Source: Takakia lepidozioides
Taxonomy: Eukaryota > Streptophyta > Takakiopsida > Takakiales > Takakiaceae
Direction: 5' to 3'
Length of the DNA: 64,000 bases
Assembly: GCA_030704615.1 (NCBI GenBank)
Contig: CM060733.1
Coordinates: forward strand, 37,944,001 to 38,008,000
In this document: positions 12,006 through 24,521 of the stretch, one piece after another
Layout of the letters: the number at the start of each line of letters is the position of its first letter
How positions within the stretch are numbered: position 1 is the stretch's first letter
Notes under the pieces: generated by a model
The model's database searches: none
Seen by the model: the letters and a program-made list of their open reading frames with translations, nothing else
Told to the model about the DNA's origin: nothing
Position numbers and translations under genes: made by a program

Positions 12006-12349
12006 GCCCCGCTGTCCTCTACATGCTCCAGCAAAAAAAAACTTGATTTGAGTAAATGCCCTGCATGCTAGGATTTTTCAAGTGTCAGATTTTGCATGGT
12101 TTTGAGGGGGGCCACATTGTTTGACTAGCCACATGGCCGGCGCGAAGGGGAAATGCGGCGAGCATTGGCGGCGGGGGCCACCTACAGGGTGAGTGGGTTG
12201 ACCCTGCATGCCCGCGCGCCATCATGGACAGGCCACCTGCCAAAGCCAAGGGGCAGTGCAGGGTGGCGGGTTGGGTAAGGCTTTTGTGCGCAAATGACGA
12301 GTCCTCTCTTCCTGCCTTCACGCTTCGCTGCAACTCGACATAGAGCTTC

Positions 12350-13400
12350 ACTTTGCTTTCATTTTTGTTTTTCATGTGCGTTTACATTCCAACGCTGGAG
12401 AGGCGATTGAGGGAGCGCCAGGGCATGCTCGACTTTGTGACCCGGATTACTACAGGGAATGCTCGCAATGCACTTACTGCATTCGGCAATCTGCAACCGC
12501 ATTCTTGCTCTTTGCTTTCATGTTTACTTTCATGGTGTCTGCTGTGCAAGTGGCTCCGTCAATGCTGCTCTGGGGTCTGCCGTCGTTCTTCACTAACTCC
12601 GTAGCGCAACATGCAGGGTAAGCTCACGTTGAATTGATGTGCCGGCCCTAGTGTTCAATGGGATCCTAGCCTTTGGGAGATTGCGCTGAAGCTTGGGCAT
12701 GGGGTGCAATACCCGCCGTCGTGTGCCAGTACGAAAAAAATGGTCTTCATGGTAAGCTCCTGTGCAATTGATGTGCCGGCCCTTGTATTGAATGGGATCT
12801 GAGCGCGCCTTTGGGAGATTGCGCTGAAGCTTGGGCATATAGGGTAGGGCGCATGTATGCATATATGGCTCCCAAGCGCAAGTGGCTTCAAGTGCTTGAG
12901 CCACCTTCTCCTCCCCTGCAGCATAGCAACGCTGTCAAAGTCATCTATGAGTGGGCTTTAATGCAGCAGCATTGCAGCCCCCGTCAACTTTCCGAGATTT
13001 TGGGTTGTCTTTCTGTAGATTACTTGGTGTCGTTGCCTCTGCCTCTTCGTGCGCATCGCATTCCCAAATCGCCTCAACCTCATAACTTCCGTTTTTTTAT
13101 TTCGTAGACATGTTGCTCTTATCTTAGGGTGGAAGGAGAGGAGGGAAGAGGGTGACAATGACGGTTTCTCTGACTCGGTGAATTTTGTGTTGAGAGAAGA
13201 AGTATGGCCGGATGTCGAGTCTCAAGCAGTTGAGAGATTTTGCAAGAACGAAGCGCCCTCGTCAAGTCAGCGTCTCATCCCCTCCGTGTCGGGCACCTGT
13301 GCGTTAGAAACGGAATCCCCTTTGTAGTAATGTTGGGATGTCGTCTGGCAATTCGGTGTCTGCCCGTTCTCCCTTGCGTGAGATCTCGGTGGATGCAGGG
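12350..13400. other. Non-coding or unrecognised stretch
   Basis: Several frames of 60-100 codons overlap on both strands and none resembles a known protein. The frame at 13049-13327 on the plus strand, acidic and basic residues mixed (LGWKERREEGDNDGFSDS), is the most protein-like. Nothing firmer can be said. Confidence 0.35.
12617..12850 (+). repeat. Two direct repeats, period 134 bases
   Basis: GGTAAGCTC, AATTGATGTGCCGGCCC and TTTGGGAGATTGCGCTGAAGC occur in the same order at 12617 and 12751. The copies cover about 90-100 bases each and differ by small insertions. Each begins with GGTAAGC, a good splice-donor word. Confidence 0.7.
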
Positions 13401-13474
13401 GTGCTGAATTTCTTGCACGTTCTAGTCATGTACATCTTTTTCAAGAGGTAAAGAAACAACGACGCAATGGCGTG

Positions 13475-13660
13475 AGCGTTGCACGTGAGCGCGCGAGCGT
13501 ACACTCACGCAGGAGTGACGTGGCGTGAGCGTACGCTCACGCCAGCTGACGTGGCGTGAGCCTGCACACACGCTGACGTGGCGTGAGCGTCATGTCAGCA
13601 TGCTGATGTGGCGGTAAATGATGACGTGGCACTGTCCGTCAACTGCCACGTCAGCATTAA
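13475..13660. promoter_or_regulatory. Cluster of TGACGTGGC motifs and palindromes
   Basis: TGACGTGGC occurs at 13516, 13547, 13574 and 13622. A TGATGTGGC variant is at 13604 and an inverted copy, GCCACGTCA, at 13645. Between the first two copies lies a perfect 24-base palindrome (13521-13544) built of TGGCGTGAGC and its complement around GTAC. In plants the ACGTGGC core is bound by bZIP factors. Similar words recur at 31624-31710 just before the transposase. Whether they act as promoter sites or transposase sites cannot be told from sequence. Confidence 0.5.
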
Positions 13661-14149
13661 CATGCGCCGCCTATAACGTGGATGGTCCTATTACCGTGGA
13701 ATTAATGCAGGGAATCTTGCCTAAATAGAATCAAGACGAGCGTTGAGGCCTACAATTGCAGCATCCAACATTGTGCAATTACAAATGCTTGTTTCACTTT
13801 TACAATTACGAAGACGACAAAATATCCTCACAAAGTGTGCGCCATAAAGGCTGCCACGAGAAGACTTCCTCCCTCCTCAAATAACAATGAGAGTTATGAT
13901 ATCTTCAAAGAGATGGTGTGCAAGCCGACAAGCAAGACATGTAGAGCGAACGGTGCAATGACAAATGTGCACTACCTAAAGTTGTCACTCAGACCTCACT
14001 CCGTATAAGTTGGAGGCCATATCATTGCACAGCCGACGAATTGATGTGAATTACACATTTCAAATCATGGTCATCCACATACCACATTACAAGTTCATGC
14101 TACCCATGTGTTGTATCCCGCTGCAAAAGGAGTATCGACCTCGTGAAAC

Positions 14150-17100
14150 TCAGTGGCTGGTGAATGAAGTTTCACGTTTGGGATCGCAAACCAGCCTCCT
14201 CAAAAATATGAAATACAAAGTTTGCAGGGTATGAATTTACCTCTCTTGCCCAAACTGTGTTGATAGCATTCACAAAATCAGGACATGTGCAATTGGGGAA
14301 ATTGGAAACCGTGATGTCGTAGGTCCTGTCATGAACAGAGATGTGGAAGTGATGATTGTGAATACCCGACCATATCCTGGATCGGGTACTTCGTGGTGCT
14401 TCCGACACGAGCTTGGAGCATTCTTGCGGACTCCACTTTGCCAAAGGTTCAGCGGTTGGAGGGAAACGCCGAACGAGCTTTCCATCTCGTTTGGTTGGCC
14501 ACAAGTCAGGATTTGCCGGGGGGGACCCGGGAGGACGCAGGAGTAGTAGCACATGCATGGAGTTGGGGTTGTCTCGCAAGGGAAAAACCTGCCTCCTCCA
14601 GCATTTCAATCTCCTGAAAGCTGAGATGTGTTCCCACCTTCACGGGCCAAACGGTTGGAGGAGATGGCTTCATCACTACAGAAGGACGCACAGTTCCATG
14701 CACACATCTGGCACAATCATCTGCGCAGAACCAGAACTTGTGGTTCTTGGCTTCTGGTTGACCGTATGGACGCATCAAGCCGTGAAAGTCGGAGCAGGGT
14801 TCGGGCACCACCTCTGGATATAGATGAAGTGCACTTCTCGAAATTAGTTGCCTGATTGCTGTACATTTCACACGAGACCCGACACTTGTGCGTTCTATGT
14901 GCCAAACGTGGTCAGGGCATGCGGACTCAAGACATCAAGGGGGTTGTTTCTCTCCTGCACATTTCAGTGCCAACGGTTTGATGCTGGAGCTTGCCGTCGT
15001 TTGGAGGTTCCTCCACAATGGAGGTTCCGGACATGGAGTGTCATGCAGGGGAACACGAGGCTTCGAGAAGTTATCACGGTCTGCCCTGTGGGAATCTGAA
15101 TCCGAACCAGGTGGAGTGTTCAATTTCCTCTTACATGAGCCGAATCTCTCCTCCCCTTCAGATGTGGAACTCTAGAAACAAGTGGCGTTCCCTGGGCATA
15201 CATGCTCACCGCCGTGCTATCTTGATTGGATCCCCAGATCTGTTTGCAGCATGCAACATCAACTCCGATTTGTCGGACCCTGCCACCAACCCCACCTCGT
15301 AAGAAATCACGTTATCGGGTTTGTTGTTGCAAGGCACGTATCAAATCATGTTGTTGCCACATACAAATCCCGACCTCGTTCCCAGACTGCTGCAACCATG
15401 CATTGTGCACAGTTTCTGCCAAATTGCAAGATGGCATGTCGCCATTTCCTCAAGGACATGTTCTGCAAAGAGGATAACCACACTTCAGAATAGTGCACAG
15501 GAAACAACTAAAGAAAAGCAATGAGTCAAAAATATGGAAAGCAAATGTATGAATAAAGCATGAAATAGAAGCCTCGTACCATTGTCATGGCTGCTCCCCA
15601 CTATCTATACCGGAAGTGCCAAAACGCCAGCCAATCTTCCAATGCTCTCATACTCTCAAGTGATGCAGCTCCAGAAGAGAACCACCAGGCACGAATTGTC
15701 TGGAACAAAGTGTCCGCCTCCTTCATTGTTCTAGCATCTTTGTACTCTTTGCACAATTTACGGTGCTGAGTCTGCATCTCTGGTTGATATCCGACTTTGT
15801 ATGTTTTTCCAGAGATTGTGTCGAATGGAATAGACATGTACGCTCTCTTCCTGGCATAGACACTTTTGGGTCGCCCGCCGATCGAAGACAATACGAATAG
15901 CATTGAAATTTGCTTGAGCACTATGCCATGAAACCTGCGAAATTTGGAGATGGCAGCCCATGGCAGCCCATGACACGTATCAGGGAATTCCACATGAGCT
16001 TCTGGGATTCCGTATCCTCGGATTGCATGTCACAAACTGCATTGTCATAACTCGTTGGTACACTGGATCGTAGACATGACAAGCCATTGTCGTCCAATCC
16101 TTCACTCGTTTCACATGATCAACATAAGAAAACAGTTCTGCAAGTCCCCAGTCTTCTGCATCCGCTTCACGAGGCTAACCCCACTGCCCTCCCCAACAGT
16201 CGACATTTTGAAAGAAAAACTTTGATGGCACCTTGACCTGGGAATACATTGTCCTGGATGTAATCGTACTTGCTCAGTCGTTTCATTCCAAAATATTGTC
16301 TATGTAGCCTCTGATCCCAGAGCCCATTCTCAATGCATTGATCTGATGCCGAATGTTAGGTGAACTTAAAGTGGAGAAATGATCCATGACCAGGTCCAAT
16401 GCTGCTGCACCGTCAAGTTTAGTCCCCACAGAATCTCCTTCACTCAAAATATGGCTTTCCAAGAAGGACTTGCTTGCGCCAAGAGCAATTGCAGATGTTG
16501 TTGCGGATGGGTTTCTCCCGAACTCCTGTTTGATCAACCTCGATACTGTCTCAACACTCTCCCTGTAATCCCCCTCGAGACAGGATGGTTATGGAATCCA
16601 AAATGCACACAAGCTCTCGTCATTGTATTCAAACGGTGGACAACATAGTACATTCTTGCTCCGCAGAGCGCCAAGCAGGATGGCACAAGTTTGCAGAATT
16701 GCAGACGAAAGTGTTTGCGGTGGAGGGGCAGTCCCATGCTGAAATGGATTCTCCGCCAGACCCTCCCATTCGCTTTGATTATGAACTCCAGACTGAAGAA
16801 AGTGTCTGCAATTCAAATTATCACACCTAAGGTGTCCATTGCAAACTGTCCTCCTGAAAACAAGCTTGTCATCATTCTGAATATTGGATGTTTTGTTCTG
16901 CACCACGGGTGCCCGTCGTGTTTCTTGTCCATTCCATGCATCATGATTGTTACACCTCCAACTCGCGGAGGAGGAGGCAGCTCGAATAGGATATCGCCAT
17001 CAAAAGTCTCCGGCAAGAACTTCACAGGCACCTGCTTCAAAGATTCCCAATCAATTCCCCGCAACTCACTTTTGAATCCAGCCATTCCTCCCATCGCCCG

Positions 17101-17580
17101 CAATTTGGAATGACACTACAAATCTTCTTCATCAGCTTCTGCAACCACAGTAGGAAGGACTGGATTTGGAATTTCACTTATGTCATCATCGGAAGAATCC
17201 GAAAGCTCAACGATTGGAGTGGAGGAAGTCTGTTTTTTTTCACCACCACCTCCCTCTTGTCTTCAACGACCGAAGCAGCAGCAGTCCCGGGCGTCACATA
17301 TGACCCAAGGGACTTTCGCCGAGGCTCTCCAAGTACTCTGTATCGACCAGGACGCACTCTCCACTGGCTGATATGAGCCGTCTCCACGGTTTTGGAAAGA
17401 ATATTTCACCAACTTCCCTTTCGTAAACCTCTTTCTCCAAAAAGATGGAGCCATTCTGCAGCTGAAACGGGTAGCCAAGACATGTTCCAGAACAGTTGCA
17501 AATCCATTGTCAAGGACTTCCTGGGAGAACGGCACGGTTTGTCGTCTGAGAAGAACTCCGCTTCAGAGGAAGCCATCTTC
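14150..17580 (-). pseudogene. Decayed SWIM zinc-finger gene
   Basis: Protein-like segments follow one another on the minus strand with repeated frame changes. The likely start is near 17575 (MASSEAEFFSDD). Then come segments at about 17100-16815 (FKSELRGIDWESLKQVPVKF), 16537-16283, 15993-15601 (SIGGRPKSVYARKRAY), 14780-14520 (WPVKVGTHLSFQEIEMLEE) and 14430-14190. The last holds YDITVSNFPNCTCPDF, followed in another frame by PCK and LYFIFLRRLVCDP, which together match the CxCxnCxH SWIM zinc finger of plant and fungal SWIM proteins. Such fingers bind DNA or protein. The rest is unrecognised. Stops and shifts argue for a relic, though unmarked introns explain some of them. Confidence 0.5.
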
Positions 17581-18809
17581 CTTCCTCGAGTATGTTTGTA
17601 CCTTGCTATCGCAGATCTAGTGTAAATCGGTTTACTGCTGTCTCCAGAACACAGTTGAAGAATGAGCAGAGCATATGGCGGAGGAAGCTCAGATAACGAC
17701 TGTGCATATTCTGTTATTCATTCCAGATATGCAGCCGTCCATTTTAATTACTTTTTCTTGGGCCCAGTGGTCAGAGAATCCATAGGGGCAGTGTCGGCAA
17801 CTGTTAAAACCGTTAATCAGAACCTCATCAATAAACCCAATAACAAAGCCGACTTCCTGGAAGCATGCCACAGGATCCGAGAATGGGATTGCAGATTAAG
17901 TAAATGTATCTATATACTACTACCAATGATCATGCGCACCTGGAAAGTTCCAAATGTGCAACGAATGTGGGGTTTGGATAACAAGGATGACCGTGTATGA
18001 TATTCCAAAATTTGTCATCAAACTCTCGTTCATTTATATTTATTTGTTTAAGACTGCGCATCAATTTCTGGGATTCGCTGTTCTTTTAAATATTGAACCC
18101 GTTATAATTTAGAACACGCCGTTTTGTTTTGGGCGGCACACGTCAGACATCCATAACTAAATACGAACAGCTGTACACCAATTGCTGGCATGTACACTAA
18201 TAAGGAAACGACTATGTGTAACGGTCACGCGGGAGGGAATCCGATGCTTCTAGAGACACGCAAGAACACAGGCAATCCCGCAAGAAATCGGGAGTCACTG
18301 CGTTTTTCTACTTTTCGCGCTTAGAGGGAGAGTGGTAGTCAAGCTGGAGAGGGTTCCTTCTAGAATACGAAAGAGAAGAAAGTCTCTTTATTTTACTTCC
18401 CTTAGAGAGAGACGCAGAGCAAGAGAGAAAATGACGAGGCGTCGTTTGTTGGAGAACACAGGGCCAAGGCAGCAGGTGAACGCGGAGACTGATTCACAAG
18501 AGTAGACGGAGACTGAGGCAGCGGCTGCGACACAGTCGGCGATAAGAGTGCGCCAGCCTGTGGAGGCAGAGATGAATCGCAGGGACACTGAAGAAGGTGG
18601 AAGCACGCGGAACGCCGAACCTGAAGAAGGTCAAGAAACCCTTGCGCAGACAGAAACTCCAGCAGATGTGAGAGGGAAGAGGAAAGCTGCAGAAGGGGAT
18701 CAAATTTCAAAACCTAAGAAGGTGCCAGTAAGTTTTATCATATAGTCTGTCTGATTGCCTTTCAAGGAGTCCTTCCTCTTCCATTCTTTAGCAGGAACTA
18801 CTGAATCGC

Positions 18810-19130
18810 GAGCGTCGTTAACGCCATTCGATTCTGCTCATGAGATTTATGTACCTGTGTTTGAAGAGAGAGTCTGCACTTACTATTCTCCCTAAACTAC
18901 ACTGAATGTCGTTGCCGCCAATCAGTTGCACATATATGTCATTACACAACACCGATCGGTAGGTTGTTATCTTTTGTGATTGTCGTTAACGCCGTTCGCT
19001 ATCGCTATCGCTTTTGTTTTGAATACGGCAGTCTCGGCTTTGCATGTGTAGATTGTGCTGAATTCTTTCACACCATTCATGGTGAGTTTCCTTGATACAG
19101 AGTGATGTCGTCGTTACCGCCATTCACTAT
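18810..19130 (+). repeat. Degenerate hairpin repeats in intron 1
   Basis: Four copies of a GTCGTTAACGCCATTC-like word lie at about 18814, 18903, 18978 and 19102, in the first intron of the ParB/methyltransferase-like gene. Several keep partial inverted symmetry (for example TGAATGTCGTTGCCGCCAATCA). They resemble the cleaner hairpins of intron 5 (27885-28829). Confidence 0.6.
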
Positions 19131-19690
19131 TTGCAAATCACTTAGTCAGAACTGAATGGCATCGTGCAGAAAACTGAGGTCGAAGCCTACAGGATCAGAG
19201 GGGAAAGGATCTGGAGATGGGGACGAGTCCGCAAAAAGCTCAGAGAATACAGATGAAGCAGATGAATCCGAAGTGCACTACCTTGACAAGGTGAAAGAAC
19301 TCATGTCATTCCAGAAGGTAAACTCTCAGGAGGTTATAAGGGACATGCTCGTATCTGGAGGGCGTCTGGACATACCTCTGTGCCGGATGATATCAATGCC
19401 TGTTGTGCGTCCACCTCTTTCCCATGACATAACAAAATTGGAGAATGATTTTGTGCATGGATATAGACTTGTGCCAAGTTTTTTATGTGTCACTGACGGA
19501 TATAAAGGAAAAGCACATTAGTTTCTCCAGAGATCAGTGATAACTGGGATGAGTGCTGGAAAGATGCCAATGAGGAGTTCGAGCTGGGCCTCATGATGGG
19601 AAGAACACCCAGCAATTTTGCAACCACATGTTCTACGTCTGGGACGGCAACCACCGATTGCTGGCATGGATGGGATACATTCAGAAACAC

Positions 19691-20412
19691 TGTCGCACAC
19701 CTCGATTCGGTAAACTCCCCTTCAAGTCATAGTTACTCGCTTTGATGCGCGCGCCTGACTCCCAACCTGGCCGCCGGGCCAACTTGGAGTTTCGGCTGCT
19801 CACCGGGACATAACGGTCCCCTTCCGCTTCCCTCTAAACCCTCCACCTATTTGGGACTAGGAGAATTCCCTTTGGTAGATGGCAGTCCGGAACAGCTCCC
19901 CACTCTTTGGTCGCTTTCCGGCTCGCTCGCTTACTCACTAGTTTTTGGTCACCAACGGGCTTGCACCGTTCTCGGGGTTACTACTCCCTATATATACTTC
20001 TGTAGCTGTCCGCGGGGGTTTCATAACCAGCCATGCCATTTTATGGCGAACCACCACGAAAACCCTCGACTCCCGGTGGTGAGTCGCGGTGAGTCTTGGC
20101 CCACTCACCGCGGCCCCAATGGACCGTGATGAGTCCCAAGACTCCCCACGACTCCCACCTCGAGGTCTCCACCCCATGGTGAGTCCTATGCCACCCCACT
20201 AAGTCCCACTAAGCTACCACCACCCCTTGTGGAGCCACCTCCACCGCAACCCGGTGTGCGGGGCTCCACCTAGTGAGCGCCTCCGCCTCCTTGAGTGCCT
20301 TGGGCACTCAAGGGTGCTTCAGCCCCCCATACCTATCGCTGCCGCTGCCCCCACCACAGGGGCAGCCCTCATGTGTCCCGACCCCCTGCCCTCAAGGCAA
20401 AGGGCCGCGACA
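19691..20412 (-). repeat. Left LTR (3' LTR of the element)
   Basis: 722 bases. By eye it differs from the right LTR at only two substitutions and two single-base C-run indels. A TATATATA box, read on the minus strand, lies at 19989-19996. Confidence 0.95.
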
Positions 20413-20423
20413 CACACCCCTAC
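20413..20423 (-). other. Polypurine tract
   Basis: On the minus strand GGTAGGGGTGTG abuts the 3' LTR. This is the expected primer position for plus-strand DNA synthesis. Confidence 0.6.
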
Positions 20424-21262
20424 CAACAGGGAGTCGATGTCCTCATCGACTTGTCCATTTTGTAGAAACGAACATCCAAGTTGTGGCGTCCCACATCAAG
20501 GAGTTTGTTTCCGTACCATGGCGTCCCATGGCAAAGAACCAAACCCCACACTTGACTCCACTCTCCACTAGCTAGTTCGGCCGACTTCCTCCAAGTCCCG
20601 GCCAAGGGTGGAGCCTCTCCAGCTCCTCCCAGTGCACTCTTCTTGGCCTACTTCAAGGCCAAGGAACGATCCTCCCCGAGGATCGAATCGCCTTACTGCA
20701 ACAACATTGCTTGCGATCGCTCATGATGCCGCTTTTGGCATCACCTTGAGCAAGGGTTCACCTGGAACCCTCTTTGACTAGGAAGATAACCTTGAACCAA
20801 CCGTGCGCCCAATCACTACAATTGGGTCCGCCTTGGAATGCTGGCCTGAGGTACGGGAACACGCCGAAGCCGCACTACGACTTCGTCCCGAGGCTACACG
20901 ATTATAGTACGTGAACGGAAGCACGTAGCTTCCGCGTTAGCCCGCACTACAAGGCAACCCCCTCGGTAGCGCAGTTATAGTACGCGCACGCGCCAGGTGC
21001 GCACTAGCACTTGAACTCCCAAATAAGGCGCAAGTTTCCTTGCCCCTTGGATGGGAGTCACCCGATTTCGGCACTGCGCAAACACACGATTAACCCAATT
21101 TACCTCTCCCACTTTTGTAAGCTAGCATGCATTCTACACACCAGCCAACCACACCATGCATCACCATTCCAAACACAATAGGACGCACAATATTTGGAAC
21201 CCATTTCCTTTATCACAAATTTTTGTACAATACAAGTTTTTGCAATCGGATTCCTGAGCTAG

Positions 21263-21664
21263 CTAAACCGGGCTAAGCATGCATTTCCTCCCCCACGCTC
21301 CAAGGTTGATGTCCCCATCAACGCTTCTTCCGCTTTTGAGGTCGCCCTTCGAACGCTGCAAAACTGCCTCGGATGCGTTTCCCATTTCTGAGGCACGCAC
21401 CCAAGATGCCTCCACAAGATGATAGCCCTTCCATTTGACGAGATACTCCGTTTCTCGGTTCTTGAACCTCCTCGACTTAAGTATTGCCTCCACCTCGTAC
21501 TCGGGTTCATTTTCATGATCCAACAGCATAGGTGGCGGACGCAACACTTGCTGCCGATTCGGACGTGCTTCATCTTTGAAGTAAGGCTTCAAAAGGGAGA
21601 CATGGAATACTGGGTGCACCTTGCTGTTTGCTGGCAGCTCCAATTCATACACATCCTCATTCAT
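21263..21664 (-). CDS. Chromodomain end of chromovirus polyprotein
   Basis: The frame begins at [11 protein letters not shown], continues with HPVFHVSLLKPY, the usual tail of integrase, and then carries the chromodomain (EYEVEAILKSRRF, EYLVKWKGY, SWVRASEM). The chromodomain directs insertion toward particular histone marks. It is one base out of frame with the integrase at 21661-22722, where the upstream frame ends at RIRRL-stop. The residues on each side fit together as one protein, so a single-base loss near 21665 is the simplest account. Confidence 0.85.
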   Translation of the reverse strand: MNEDVYELELPANSKVHPVFHVSLLKPYFKDEARPNRQQVLRPPPMLLDHENEPEYEVEAILKSRRFKNRETEYLVKWKGYHLVEASWVRASEMGNASEAVLQRSKGDLKSGRSVDGDINLGAWGRKCMLSPV

Positions 21665-22722
21665 AACCTCCGAATGCGAAAGGGACCCGCATACGGAGGT
21701 ACGAACTTCGGACTCATTTCCGGAGGTAGTCGAAAATTCTTGATGTTCAACCAGACCTCTGTGCCTGCCTCAAACTTCACTTCCCTCCGCTTCCGATTCG
21801 CCTGCCTTTCATACCGTTTCCTAGCTTTGGCAATGTTGTACTTTGCGAGCTTCAACAAACGCTCGCGTTCTTCCAGTACCGCCGCTACTGCCGGTTCCTC
21901 AACGTCCTGGGCGGCCCAACTTGTCGGCACCAGAGGTGCTTTTCCATAGACCAACACAAAAGGGGAAACTCCCGTCGCGGAGTGTTCTGTGTTATTATAA
22001 CAGAACTCTGCCGCGTCTAAGTGTTCCATCCAGTCTGATTGGTCTGCCGACACGTAATTCCGCAAGAATTGCTTCACTACGGAATTCACTCTTTCCGTTT
22101 GGCCGTCCGTCGTAGGTCGGAAGGCGGTGCTCATCTTCAGCCTCGTCCCCATCTTCTTCCAAAGTGCTCTCCAGAATTTACTCGTAAACTTTGGGTCGCG
22201 GTCCGAGACAATATCCTTCGGGACTCCATGATGCTTTAAGACGTGGGCGAAGTAAAGTCGCCCTGTCTCCTGCGCAGTAGCCGTCTCCTTGGTGGGGATG
22301 AAATGGGCCATTTTACTGAACCTATCTACCACCACCATGATTGCATCGAATCCTTTTGACAGCGGCATAGCAGTCATGAAATCCATCGAGACGCTTTCCC
22401 AAGTCCCCTCTGGAATCGGCAAGGGTTGTAACAGCCCCGCTTGCTTTTTATACTCGCTCCGGTTTTGTTGGCATGTGGTGCATGTCTTTACATACTCCTC
22501 TGCCTCCTCCCTCAGTTTGGGCCAGAAATACTCTTTCTTCAAGAGTGCCGCAGTGCGCTTGGCTCCACCGTGGCCCGCAAGCGGGCTATCATGGCATTCT
22601 CTCAAGAGACTATCCCTGATCCCTCCCTTTGGCACATAGAGACGTTTTTGCTTATACCGGAGCAGTCCGTTTTGCAAGTGGAACTGCGATTTAACCCCCA
22701 TTCTCAAGTTTGCATCACGCAC
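21661..22722 (-). CDS. Chromovirus integrase
   Basis: About 350 codons contain the zinc-binding region ([10 protein letters not shown] then [12 protein letters not shown]), the catalytic core with [20 protein letters not shown] and [15 protein letters not shown] (the D, D, E residues), then [14 protein letters not shown] and the start of the C-terminal GPF/Y-like region (YAGPFRI). Integrase joins element DNA to the chromosome. The frame overlaps the upstream reverse transcriptase frame at 22704-22722, so one base has shifted there. Confidence 0.9.
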   Translation of the reverse strand: MRDANLRMGVKSQFHLQNGLLRYKQKRLYVPKGGIRDSLLRECHDSPLAGHGGAKRTAALLKKEYFWPKLREEAEEYVKTCTTCQQNRSEYKKQAGLLQPLPIPEGTWESVSMDFMTAMPLSKGFDAIMVVVDRFSKMAHFIPTKETATAQETGRLYFAHVLKHHGVPKDIVSDRDPKFTSKFWRALWKKMGTRLKMSTAFRPTTDGQTERVNSVVKQFLRNYVSADQSDWMEHLDAAEFCYNNTEHSATGVSPFVLVYGKAPLVPTSWAAQDVEEPAVAAVLEERERLLKLAKYNIAKARKRYERQANRKRREVKFEAGTEVWLNIKNFRLPPEMSPKFVPPYAGPFRIRRL

Positions 22723-24521
22723 TTTGCCAGCTCATCCTTCCGGCAAGCCTTCCGGATCTTCCTTTGGAGCGCCGTCTCGCCCTTGTACACCAACAAGAGC
22801 TGCTGCTTTCTACTTAAAGCATCGGCCACCACATTGTCCCGTCCCGGTTTGTACTGGATATCCACGTCGAACACTGCCAAAGTATCTTGCCACCTAAGTT
22901 GTTTTGGGGACAACTTGGGCTGCGTGGCAAAATACTTCACCGTGACATTGTCCGTGAACACCTTCACTGGGTTGGAACCAACATAGTGGCGCCAGAGTTC
23001 AAGGCAATGTACCACCGCCTTCATCTCTTTTTCGTGCGTCGGCCACCGTCGCTCCACTTCATTCAGTTTCTTACTTTCGTAAGCCACTGGACGTCCATCT
23101 TGCATAAGTACACCCCCAATTGCGAAGTCCGATGCATCTGTATGAATCTCAAACGGACGATCGAACTCCGGGATTTTTAAGACTGGAGCTTCCGTCATCC
23201 GCTGCTTCAATTCAGCAAAAGCTTGGCCACAAAATGTGTTCCATACCCAGACTTTGGATTTACACAGAAGGTCCGACAGCGGCCCCGCGATCTTGGCGAA
23301 ATTTCTCACATACTTCCGGTAATAGGAGGCGAGTCCTAGGAAGGATCGCACTCCCGGGACCGAAGTCGGAGGCTCCCAGTCCAAGATCGCCCTCACCTTT
23401 CTGTCATCCATTTTGATCCCATCCTGTGTAATCACGTGCCCCAAGAACTCCACTTTTGTGACCCCGAATTCGCACTTTGAAGCTTTGGCATACAGCTTCC
23501 CTTCTCGCAATTTTTGGAACACCCTTTTGAGGTGCTCCAGGTGCTCCTCCTTTGTTTTCGAGTACACCAAGATGTCGTCGATGTACACGATCACAAAGTC
23601 ATCCAACCACTCCTGGAAAAGGCTGTTCATCAGCGTGCTAAATGTCGCTGGTGCATTGGTGAGCCCAAAAGGCATCACCAAGAACTCATATGAACCATAC
23701 CTTGTCCTGCACGCGGTCTTCTCCTCATCTCCTTCCGCCACCCGAATTTGGTGATAGCCGGAGCGCAAGTCGATCCGGCTGAAATACTTCGCTCCTGCCA
23801 ACCGATCGAAGAGGTCGTCGATCCTTGGCAAAGGGTACCGGTTTTTGATAGTCACCTTATTCAGAGCCCTGTAATCGACACACATCCGCAGCGTCCCATC
23901 CTTCTTGTCTGCAAATAGCACCGGGGCTCCGTAAGGTGACTTACTCGGCCGGATGTACCCCTTTGACATTAGATCTTTGAGCTGAGTCTTCAGCTCGACC
24001 AACTCTTTGTGGCTCAACCGGTAGGGCGCCTTGGCAGGCGGTTCCGATCCCGGTATCACCTCAATTTTGTGGTCAACTCCTCTTCGCGGTGGCAAGCCGC
24101 TTGGTAAATCCTCCGGCATCACATCCTGGTATTTCTCCAAAATCCCCTTGATCCAATCTGGGCTCGGCTCCCCATCGCCTTCTCCTTTCACTTCTCTAAT
24201 GTAAAGCAAAAACTGGGACTCGTGTGTCTCCTCCACGGCCCACTCCTTTGCTGATAGAAGGTTTATTCGCCCTCCCACGGATTTGGGCGTTTCCGACACT
24301 CGTAAAACCTCGCCACCATTCCCACATGGCAGCGTGACTACTCTCTTGCGGCCATCTATGACCGCTCCGGATTTGCTCAAAAAGGTCATTCCCAAAATGA
24401 GATCCACTCCATCGATCTCGCAGATAGTGAAGTTCTCACGTCCCTCCCAACTCCCCAGTTGAAGAGGAACATCAAACGCCAACCTTGTCGCCAACTGAGG
24501 TTCTCCTTTGGCAGAGCGCAC
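22704..24521 (-). CDS. Chromovirus protease end, reverse transcriptase and RNase H
   Basis: The frame starts within the protease C-terminal half ([18 protein letters not shown], where ILGMTFL is the conserved protease end). Next comes reverse transcriptase with [56 protein letters not shown] and the YIDD active site at about 23565-23590. RNase H follows ([37 protein letters not shown]) and then the VVADALSRK linker. It copies RNA to DNA and removes the RNA. The upstream Gag-protease frame ends out of register near 24520-24540, in a run of four G. Confidence 0.9.
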   Translation of the reverse strand: MRSAKGEPQLATRLAFDVPLQLGSWEGRENFTICEIDGVDLILGMTFLSKSGAVIDGRKRVVTLPCGNGGEVLRVSETPKSVGGRINLLSAKEWAVEETHESQFLLYIREVKGEGDGEPSPDWIKGILEKYQDVMPEDLPSGLPPRRGVDHKIEVIPGSEPPAKAPYRLSHKELVELKTQLKDLMSKGYIRPSKSPYGAPVLFADKKDGTLRMCVDYRALNKVTIKNRYPLPRIDDLFDRLAGAKYFSRIDLRSGYHQIRVAEGDEEKTACRTRYGSYEFLVMPFGLTNAPATFSTLMNSLFQEWLDDFVIVYIDDILVYSKTKEEHLEHLKRVFQKLREGKLYAKASKCEFGVTKVEFLGHVITQDGIKMDDRKVRAILDWEPPTSVPGVRSFLGLASYYRKYVRNFAKIAGPLSDLLCKSKVWVWNTFCGQAFAELKQRMTEAPVLKIPEFDRPFEIHTDASDFAIGGVLMQDGRPVAYESKKLNEVERRWPTHEKEMKAVVHCLELWRHYVGSNPVKVFTDNVTVKYFATQPKLSPKQLRWQDTLAVFDVDIQYKPGRDNVVADALSRKQQLLLVYKGETALQRKIRKACRKDELAKCVMQT

